Below are positions 42,845-50,400 of a DNA stretch of 64,000 nucleotides, one piece after another. This stretch comes from Natronomonas marina. Lineage in GTDB: Archaea; Halobacteriota; Halobacteria; Halobacteriales; Haloarculaceae. The position numbers were made by a program, and so were the translations under genes. Every line of letters starts with the position of its first letter. Positions within the stretch are counted from its first letter, which is position 1. The notes under the pieces were generated by a model that had not been told where the DNA came from, did not search any database, and was given only the letters and a program-made list of their open reading frames with translations. The stretch spans positions 1,736,001 through 1,800,000 of the forward strand of contig NZ_CP101154.1 in NCBI RefSeq assembly GCF_024298905.1. Direction: 5' to 3'.

Positions 42845-43711
42845 ATGTACGGCGTCGTCACGCGCAACGAGGAGGAGACGCGGTGGCCGGAGTTCGACCG
42901 CGCGTTCTTCGAGGTCAAGGACGTCTCCGGGCGCTCGGCCGAACCCACCGAGACGGCGGTGAGCATGGTCTCCTGTTTCGGCGACAACGCCGCCGCCGAG
43001 GAGAACCCCGACATCGTTCCCGTGAACCCGGACGGACAGCCCGCCACCCGCGAGCGGACGTACTTCGACTGGGCCTACGTCTGTCCCACCCACGACGGCT
43101 ACCGCGAGGGATTGCTGGAGATAATCGAGGACTGTGCGGCCGTCAACCCCGACGTTCGCCTCGACGACGTTGGCTTTCCCCGCCCGGAGTACTGCTACTG
43201 CCAGCGGTGCAACGAGCGATTCGAGACGTGGGTGGAGACCCGCCACGACGCCGGCGAGGGGGCGCCGCCCGACGAGACGGGCGTCGAGGACCGCCACGAG
43301 TGGCGCGCCGAGGTCATCACCGACTTCCTCGCCGAGGCCGCCGACCGGATTCCCGGCCGGACCTACATGACGCTGTACCCCGACCCCTACGAGGGCCACC
43401 TCTACGAGCGGGCCGGCATCGACCTCGAGGCGGTCGAACAGTTCGTCGACGAGTTCGTCGTCCCGCTGTACGACACCCACTACGGGACGACCTACTGGCT
43501 GGAGACCATCGCCAGCGGCTTCGAAGACCGGCTGGAGACGCCGGTCAGCGTCGAACTGTACGCCGTCGACGTCGACATCGACGACCTGATTCACGCGGCC
43601 GACGTCGCCGAGGCGTACGCCGAGTCGGTGCTGTTCGGCTACGAGGCGTCGAACGCGCGGGCGGCGCTGCGCCGGATGGACGCCGACGAACGGGACGGCG
43701 TCGAGTGGTAG
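42845..43711 (+). CDS. Conserved haloarchaeal protein with CYCQRC motif, unknown function
   Basis: 288 residues. It starts MYGVVTRNEEETRWPEFDRAFFEVKD. Two Cys-rich motifs, AYVCPTHDGY and PEYCYCQRCNERFE, could bind zinc. The pattern of strands and helices (NPDVRLDDVGFPRPEY, DRIPGRTYMTLYPDPY, TPVSVELYAVDVDID) suggests a TIM-barrel-like fold such as glycosidase- or radical-SAM-like enzymes, without their catalytic motifs. I cannot assign a role. It has a start codon and spacing typical of independent genes, and is convergent with the Nudix gene, 3 bases apart. Confidence 0.7.
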   Translation: MYGVVTRNEEETRWPEFDRAFFEVKDVSGRSAEPTETAVSMVSCFGDNAAAEENPDIVPVNPDGQPATRERTYFDWAYVCPTHDGYREGLLEIIEDCAAVNPDVRLDDVGFPRPEYCYCQRCNERFETWVETRHDAGEGAPPDETGVEDRHEWRAEVITDFLAEAADRIPGRTYMTLYPDPYEGHLYERAGIDLEAVEQFVDEFVVPLYDTHYGTTYWLETIASGFEDRLETPVSVELYAVDVDIDDLIHAADVAEAYAESVLFGYEASNARAALRRMDADERDGVEW

Positions 43712-43714
43712 GCC

Positions 43715-44281
43715 TCAGGCGACGGCGTTCGCGGCGGCGATGATGTCCTCGCGGTCCCGGGTGTCCTCGGGGACCGACTCGGGGGCGAACCAGCGCGCGG
43801 CGCCTATCTCATCGTCGGGGTCGGCGACGGTCAACTCGACCGCCTCCGCACGCGCCAGGAACACCGGCATCACGCCCCAGGTCTCGTGGTCGTCACAGGC
43901 GATCTCCACGCGGACGAGCATCGCCAGTCCCTCGTAACTGGCGCCGATGCCGGTCTCCTCGCGGAGTTCGCGGCGGGCGGCCTCGTGGAACGTCTCCGAT
44001 CCCTCGAGGTCGCCGCCGGGGAGGACCCACTTGCCGACGCCCTCGTGGCGGACGAGGAGGAGTTCGCCGGAGGGTCGATAGACCAGCGTGTGGGCGCCGT
44101 AGGGGGCGCCGCTGTCGGTGATGCGCTCGGTGAGCGTCCGGAACCGGCCCCGGGAGACGTACTTCCGGTAGGTGCGCTCGAGGTACCCGCCGTCGTGGCG
44201 GTCGACGGTCCGATGGTAGGCCCGTTCGGCCCGCCGGGTCGCCTCGTCGGCGAGGTACCACAGGCCGTCGAAGGTCGTCAT
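43715..44281 (-). CDS. Nudix hydrolase
   Basis: 188 residues. The Nudix box GGDLEGSETFHEAARRELREETGI-like segment (Gx5Ex7REUxEExGU) is complete near residue 100. A helical N-terminal part of about 55 residues (LWYLADEATRRAERAYHRT) precedes it. Substrates are nucleoside diphosphates linked to another moiety, and which one is unknown. ATG 44281 avoids a long leader that has no codon bias. It is divergent from the small KOW-like gene. Confidence 0.87.
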   Translation of the reverse strand: MTTFDGLWYLADEATRRAERAYHRTVDRHDGGYLERTYRKYVSRGRFRTLTERITDSGAPYGAHTLVYRPSGELLLVRHEGVGKWVLPGGDLEGSETFHEAARRELREETGIGASYEGLAMLVRVEIACDDHETWGVMPVFLARAEAVELTVADPDDEIGAARWFAPESVPEDTRDREDIIAAANAVA

Positions 44282-44422
44282 GCTGACACCGGCGGCGAGT
44301 CCGTCGGTCGGGGCGCACAGCGGGCGAAAGCGTCGGTCATGGCCGCTGATTGGTGCCGGTGGCGCAAAAAGCGTTCGAAGGCGAAACGACGGGCTTTTTT
44401 CCGGCGGGCGAAAAGCGCTGCC

Positions 44423-44602
44423 ATGGCATTCGAGAAGGGAGACGCCGTTGTTCTCCACGACCAGCACAGCGAATACGACGGCGAGACGGGCGAGGTCACG
44501 CAGGTCTCCGAGACCATGTTCGGCGACAGCACCTACATCGTCCAGTTCGAGGAGGGCCAGGAGGCCGGCATCCCCGAGGACTCGCTGGAAGCCGCGGAGT
44601 GA
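44423..44602 (+). CDS. Small SH3/KOW-like protein (59 aa)
   Basis: 59 residues: FEKGDAVVLHDQHSEYDGETGEVTQ, then FGDSTYIVQFEEGQEAGIPEDSLE. The strand pattern and GDxVxxxGEV motif suggest a small SH3-like barrel of the DUF1918 type, as in haloarchaeal short proteins. A T-rich cttttttcc (44393-44400) lies 27 nt before ATG 44423 (leaderless). It is followed after 4 bases by the COG1325-like gene, so it is in a two-gene unit. Confidence 0.75.
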   Translation: MAFEKGDAVVLHDQHSEYDGETGEVTQVSETMFGDSTYIVQFEEGQEAGIPEDSLEAAE

Positions 44603-44606
44603 GCGG

Positions 44607-45050
44607 ATGAGCGCCGTCCCGTTCCACTACGTCGACCTCCGGACCTTCTGTTACGCGACGGAGGACGAAAAACGGGTCGAGGCGGCGCTGCGGACGTTCC
44701 TGCCCGAGGACGCCGAAATCGAGCGTCAGGAGACCGAGGGCCACAACGGCGACCGGATACTCGTCCTCTCGGTCCGTCTGGAGCGGGCCGATGAGGTCAG
44801 ACACGTCCTTTCTCGACTGGCCGAAATCGACGACTTCGAGGGGCTTCTCGCGGAACTCGACCAGCGCATCGACGACAACTGCGCGTTCTTCCTCGGCCTC
44901 GACAAGCAGGCCGCCTACAAGGGGACGGTCGAACTCGGCGACGGCCTGATGCTGCGCGGGAAGGTCGAGGCCTACCCCGCCGACAGGGAGCGCGCCATCG
45001 AGACGGCCGAGGCGGCCCTCGAGGACCTCCACGCCGGCGAGACCCCGTAA
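44607..45050 (+). CDS. RNA-binding protein, exosome-associated COG1325-like
   Basis: 147 residues. It starts VPFHYVDLRTFCYATEDEKRVEAALRTFL. Later it has ETEGHNGDRILVLSVRLERADEVRHVL and IDDNCAFFLGLDKQAAYKG, typical of the archaeal RNA-binding family placed near exosome genes. It is thought to help RNA degradation or processing. No partner gene is beside it here. The ATG is 4 bases after the previous stop. Confidence 0.8.
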   Translation: MSAVPFHYVDLRTFCYATEDEKRVEAALRTFLPEDAEIERQETEGHNGDRILVLSVRLERADEVRHVLSRLAEIDDFEGLLAELDQRIDDNCAFFLGLDKQAAYKGTVELGDGLMLRGKVEAYPADRERAIETAEAALEDLHAGETP

Positions 45051-45710
45051 TCAATCGGCCTCGACCGTCGCCGCCATCGCCGCCCGTTCGGCCTTCCGGA
45101 GGTGCTCGGAGGCGGTCCCGGGCGCACAGTCCAGCCGTCGGGCGACCGCCTCGACGGAGCCCTGCCTCGGCACCTCGTAGTAGCCCACCTCCAGGGCCGC
45201 GGCCACCGCCTCCCGCTGTCTGTCCGTGAGGTCGACGCCCGGCGACGCCGGCGGGCCGCCGTACTCGCGGACCTTCTCGACGTCGGCCCGTGCGGCGGCC
45301 GGCACCGACTCCAGCGCCGTCTGCAGGGCGTCGGCCTCGCCGACGACGGTCAGTCGTGCGGTCCCGTCGCTGCGGAACTCCACCGGCGGCACCACGAGCA
45401 GGCCCGGCAACTCGAAGGCGCCCTGGAGTTCGGCGTCGAAGTCGCTGGCGTGCTCTCGGACGTAGGCGTAACAGGCCTCCTCGGTCAGCGGCGTCACCTC
45501 GTAGTCGACGACCCGGTCCGTCGACTCCAGCGCGTCGACGTAGGCCTCGCGGTCGCCCTCGACGTAGAACATGAGCGTGTCCGGCCCGTCGCCGGCCCGG
45601 TGGCCGTGCAACAGCGCGTCCCGGACCAGCGCGTCGTCGTTCGTCAGTCGCCGGTGGACGGGGTGCATCGCCGACTCGTCGATGTGGACGGTACAGCGGA
45701 GGGACTTCAT
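45051..45710 (-). CDS. Bat-like HTH-10 transcriptional regulator
   Basis: 219 residues. The last 55 hold the HTH_10 domain: LTDRQREAVAAALEVGYYEVPRQ, then VEAVARRLDCAPGTASEHLRKAE. The N-terminal part (RCTVHIDESAMHPVHRRLTN) is an alpha/beta sensor-like region. It resembles the other Bat-like regulator at 21.8 kb (HTH motif EYYEVP-like), and neither has a PAS domain. It is divergent from nuoCD with 61 bases between, so it may regulate that gene. The stop is directly adjacent to the COG1325-like gene. Confidence 0.87.
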   Translation of the reverse strand: MKSLRCTVHIDESAMHPVHRRLTNDDALVRDALLHGHRAGDGPDTLMFYVEGDREAYVDALESTDRVVDYEVTPLTEEACYAYVREHASDFDAELQGAFELPGLLVVPPVEFRSDGTARLTVVGEADALQTALESVPAAARADVEKVREYGGPPASPGVDLTDRQREAVAAALEVGYYEVPRQGSVEAVARRLDCAPGTASEHLRKAERAAMAATVEAD

Positions 45711-45771
45711 ACGACGGCGTTCGCCCGCATTTCATAAAAGACCTAGCTCGTGAGGCGACATTCACGGCCCG

Positions 45772-47433
45772 ATGGCGGTTCACCTCCCGCGTATGTCGAC
45801 CGACGCCGTCTACGAGGAGCGACCGGACCTGGGGGTACCGGAGGAACTCGCGGCCTTCGCCGTCGAGTACGAGGAGCACCTGAACGCGCCGGGGGTGGTC
45901 GTGCGCGCCGACGAGGTGGCCGACGCCCTCCGGGTGGCCCGCGACGAGCTGGGCTACGACCACTGCGCCTGCGTCACCGCCCAGGACTACGGGGACCGCT
46001 ACGAGACGATTTACCACCTCCGGGCATACGACGACCCGACGGACGAGTTGAGCGTCGTCGTGCCGGTGCCGGCGTCCGACCCGACCAGCGAGTCGGCGGC
46101 GGGCGTCTACCGGACGGCCGACTGGCACGAGCGGGAGGCCTACGACCTCGTCGGCATCGAGTACGAGGGGCACCCCGACCCCCGGCGCATCCTCCTGCCC
46201 GAGACGTGGCAGGGCCACCCACTCTCGCAGGACTACGACCCCGAGAAGTCGCAGGTGGTCCCCTACCGGGAGCACGCCAACCCCCTGCAGGACGACCAGC
46301 GGCGCGGGGACACGATGCTCGTCAACATCGGCCCGCACCACCCGGCGACCCACGGCGTCCTGCACCTCCGGGTGACGCTCGACGGCGAGCAGACCGCCGA
46401 CGTCGACCCGGACATCGGCTACATCCACCGCTGCGAGGAGCAGATGTGCCAGCAGGGCACCTACCGGCACCAGATCATGCCCTACCCCGACCGGTGGGAC
46501 TGGGGCGGCGGCGGCATCCTCAACGAGTGGGCCTACGCCCGCACCGCCGAGGACCTCGCCGACATCGAGGTGCCCGAGTACGCGAAGGTCGTCCGGACGA
46601 TGGCCGCCGAGTTGAGCCGCATCCTCTCGCACATGCTCGCGGTCGGCGCCTACGCCCTCGACGTCGTCGGCGACTTCAACGCCACCTGGCAGTACGCCTT
46701 CCGGGACCGCGAACTCGTCCAGGAAATCCTCGAGGACCTCACTGGCCAGCGGCTGATGTTCAACTACTTCCGTCTCGGTGGTGTCTCGTGGGACATCCCC
46801 GAACCGCGCGAGGAGTTCTTCGAGAAGGTGCGCTCGTTCGTCGACGGTCTCCCGCCGAAGATGGTCGAGTACCACGACCTGCTGACCTCCAACGAGATAC
46901 TCCAGACCCGGACCGTCGGCGTCGGGGAACTGCCGCCCGAGACGGCCAAGCAGCACGGCTGCACCGGTCCCGTCGCCCGCGGGTCCGGCGTCGACTACGA
47001 CCTCCGGCGGGACGACCCCTACGGCTACTACCCCGAACTCGACTGGGACGTCGTCACCGAGGACGGCTGTGACAACTTCGCCCGACTGCTGGTCCGGTTG
47101 CGCGAGGTCGAGGAGTCCGCGAAGATAATCGAGCAGTGCGTCGACCTGCTGGCCGAGTGGCCCGAGGACGACCGGACCATCCAGGCCAACGTCCCGCGGA
47201 CGCTGAAGCCCGACCCCGACACCGAGATTTACCGCGCCGTCGAGGCCGCCAAGGGCGAACTCGGCATCTACATCCGCTCGGACGGCACGGACAAGCCCGC
47301 CCGGTTCAAGATTCGGGGACCCTCCTTCTCGCACGTCGGGGCGCTGCCGGCGATAGCCGAAGGCGAGTACATCCCCGACCTCATCGCGTCGCTGGGCAGC
47401 CTCGACACCATCATGGGCGAGGTCGACCGCTGA
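45772..47433 (+). CDS. nuoCD: NADH-quinone oxidoreductase subunits C and D fused (nuoCD), isolated copy
   Basis: 553 residues. Residues 1-170 form the NuoC part (YDHCACVTAQDYGDRYETIYHLR, HEREAYDLVGIEYEGHPDPRRILLPE). Residues 180-553 form the NuoD part: GPHHPATHGVLHL, YIHRCEEQMCQQGTYRHQI, and near the end ARFKIRGPSFSHVGALPAIAEG. The D domain helps form the quinone cavity of complex I. The other complex I genes (A, B, H, I...) normally adjoin it in haloarchaea but are absent here. TATA-like ttcataaaag (45731-45740) precedes ATG 45772. MSTDAVYEER at 45793 is an alternative start. Confidence 0.87.
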   Translation: MAVHLPRMSTDAVYEERPDLGVPEELAAFAVEYEEHLNAPGVVVRADEVADALRVARDELGYDHCACVTAQDYGDRYETIYHLRAYDDPTDELSVVVPVPASDPTSESAAGVYRTADWHEREAYDLVGIEYEGHPDPRRILLPETWQGHPLSQDYDPEKSQVVPYREHANPLQDDQRRGDTMLVNIGPHHPATHGVLHLRVTLDGEQTADVDPDIGYIHRCEEQMCQQGTYRHQIMPYPDRWDWGGGGILNEWAYARTAEDLADIEVPEYAKVVRTMAAELSRILSHMLAVGAYALDVVGDFNATWQYAFRDRELVQEILEDLTGQRLMFNYFRLGGVSWDIPEPREEFFEKVRSFVDGLPPKMVEYHDLLTSNEILQTRTVGVGELPPETAKQHGCTGPVARGSGVDYDLRRDDPYGYYPELDWDVVTEDGCDNFARLLVRLREVEESAKIIEQCVDLLAEWPEDDRTIQANVPRTLKPDPDTEIYRAVEAAKGELGIYIRSDGTDKPARFKIRGPSFSHVGALPAIAEGEYIPDLIASLGSLDTIMGEVDR

Positions 47434-47466
47434 CCTCCACCGGAGCGGACGAGCGCCCCCAGTACG

Positions 47467-50400
47467 TCACTCGACCGGGTCGCCGGACCGCCAGTACTCG
47501 ATGACGTTCCGGAGCAGGTCGGTGTCGATTTCGCCGCCGCGCCAGTCGTCGACGGCCCGCCGGAGGCCGTCGGTGTCGACGACGCCGCTCGCGTCGGTGT
47601 AGGCGGCCGCCCCGGTGACGAGCGTCCCCGGCAGCACCGCCTCGACGTCCGTCTCGACGCCCAACGCTTTGGTCTCGCGGCTGCCGAACGCCGGTTCGAC
47701 GACGACCCGGACCGCGTCCCCCTCCGTGAGGCCCGGCGTGGCGACCTGGCACGTCTCGAACGTCGCCGCCTCGGGCGCACCCGGCGGCACCGCCACGTCG
47801 CTGCTCCCGAGCGCCTCCCCGCTCGCCGCGTCGAGTACCCGGACGGTGCCGCGCCCCTCGCCGGGACCGCGGTTCGACAGCACCGCCTCCACGAACGTTT
47901 CGTCGTCGCGTCGGAAGCGCACCTCGCCGATTGCCAGCGACGGCCGGACCAGGTGGACCCGCCGCGTTCGGGTCGAGACGGCCGCCTCGGCGACCCCGCC
48001 GTCGGGTGCAATCGTCACCGTCTGTGGCTCGCTGCGGTCCAGCGCCGTCGGGTCCACCGTCGCCGTCACCGCCGTCTCCCCGCTGGCCGGCACGACGGCC
48101 GCGGTCGACTCGGCGATCCGACCGCCGGCGTCAGCGACCGCGACGGGCACGTCCTCGGCCGGCACGCCGCCCTCGTTGCGGACCCGGATTTCGACGGTCG
48201 CCTCGGTCTCGCTCTGGCGGGTGGCGGTCGTCTCGCCGACGGAGAGTGCCGGGCGTGCCGCGACCACCTCCGTCCGCGAGTCGGCCGCCGAGAGCGTCGG
48301 CTCGGCGGCCTCGACGGCCACCTCGAAGCGACCCGTCTCGTCGACCGCGACGGCCACGCTGTCGGTGCGGGACCCCGCGACTGCGAGCGGGTCGTAGCTT
48401 CGGCTGGCGACCGTCTCGCCGCCGCCGTTCCGCACCGCGACGGTCACGGACTCGGACCCCGCCGTGTCGCCCCGGTTCGCGAGGGTGTACTCGACGGTGC
48501 TCTCCTCGCCGACCGCCGCCTGCGTCGCCGTCGCCTCGACGGTGTAGGCGGGCGCGAACGGCTGGCGGGTGACGAACACGTCGTCGGTCGCACCGGGGTC
48601 CGGTTCGCCGACGGCGTAGGCCGTCAGGAACGTCTCGGCCGACGCGAACCGGGTCTCGGAGTACCACAGGTTCAGGTCCGTGGCCGGCCCGCCGGCGATG
48701 CGCCGGTCCCGAATCCAGCCGTCGCCCCGGTCGAGTCGGTAGACGAGGTCCCGGTTCGGGCTGTCGCGCCACTTCGCCCGGTAGGACAGCACGTAGTCGC
48801 CGGCGGCGCTGGACAGCGACAGTTCCGAGACGGTCGTCACGTCGTCGCGGACGGTCAACGCCGTTTTCGAGCCACCGCTCGCGGCCACGACCGTCGGGTC
48901 GCTCTCGCCGCTGCCGAGCGTCCACGCCAGTCGACCGTCGGCCGCCACGACGTCCCGGACGCCCGCGGCCGCGTACTGGTCGGTGCCGACGACGGTGCCG
49001 TCGTCGATGCGCTCGTGGGTGACGCCGGTGGTCGTCCCCGAGTCGACGGTGCAGTACGCGAGGTCGACGGCGCCGTCTTGGCGGGCCGCCACGTCGGGGT
49101 TGGCCGCGGCGGTCCTGGCGTCCAGTTCCGTCGTCGACCCGTCCGGGCGGACCCGTGCGACGCGGACGTCGGTCGCGGGCGCGTCGTCGTCGATCGACTG
49201 CCAGGCCAGCACCCACTCGTCGCCGGCGGCCGCGACGGTGGGGCGCTGCTGGGTCCGGGCCGTGTCGGTGAGCCGCTGGGGGTCGCTCCAGCCGTCGCCG
49301 TCGAAGACGCTGAAGGCGATCTCCGCCGAGTCGAAGAAGGCGTCGGCGTCGAACGCCTGTTCGGTCGCGTCGAAGGTGAACGTCGACCACGCCAGCAGGA
49401 TGCGGCCGTCCGCCAGTGCGGTGGCGACGGGCGCGACGTCGGCGGTCGTGTCGTCGGTGATCCGGGTCGTCGAGACGGCCGACCCGCCCTCGAAGCGGCG
49501 CACGACGACGTCGCGGCCCGCCTCGGCGCTCTTGGCGTCGTCCTGGCTGCTCCAGGCGACGACGTGGGCGTTCTCGCCGAGCGGCGCGACCGTCGGCTGG
49601 GTGTCCTCGTAGGGCCGGTCGGTGAGCCGCGTGGTGGTCCGGACGTCGCCCTCCGCGAGGGCGGCAGCAGCCTCGCCGGACGGATTGGGTCCGCCGAACG
49701 GGGCCGCCTCGCCGGTGAGCGTCGCGCCCGTCGACTCGGCGTCGACGCCCTCGCCGAACTCCTCGTCGAGGAGGGTCCCGTCGAGGCTGAGGACGCCGAC
49801 GACTGCGTCGAGGACGACCTCGCCGCTGAGGACGATTTCGCCCCCCAGGTTCCGGTCGGCGGTCCCGACGTCGAACTCCGCGGTGAAGTCGCCGGACCCG
49901 GTCACCTCCAGGCCGGCGCTGACGTAGCCGACGAAGGGGTCCTCTATCATGAGTCCGACGGTCACGTCGAGGTCGACGCTGGGCGTGACCGTGCCGTTCT
50001 GGAAGTCGAGTTCGTCGTCGAAGTTGAACTGGGCGGCGATTCCGGGCGCGACGGTGGGGACGATACCGATGGTCGAGTCGGTGCCCGGAACCGGGATGCT
50101 CAGTGGAATCGGCCCGACGCTCGGGATGTCGACCTCGGCGTCGGCGTCGAGACTGCCCGACGCGGCCACGAGTTCGAGGTCGGTCTCGACGGTGCCCGTA
50201 ATCGTCGCGTCGGCGGTGACGGCCGCACGCATCAGGTCCGCCGAAACCTCGCCCTCGGCCTCGACGTCGGCCGTCCGGGCGCTCGGGTCGTAGCTGGCAC
50301 CGAACCCGAGGTCGAACTCGGTCGATTGCTCCTGGTCTTTCTGGTCGGTCCCGCCGCCGAGTGCGTCGCTCGGCAACTGGAAACTGACGAGCAGGTCCTC

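Noticed and set aside
44797-47334. An 845-residue frame opposite nuoCD and neighbours
   Set aside because: It crosses several real genes in antisense and has no domain.
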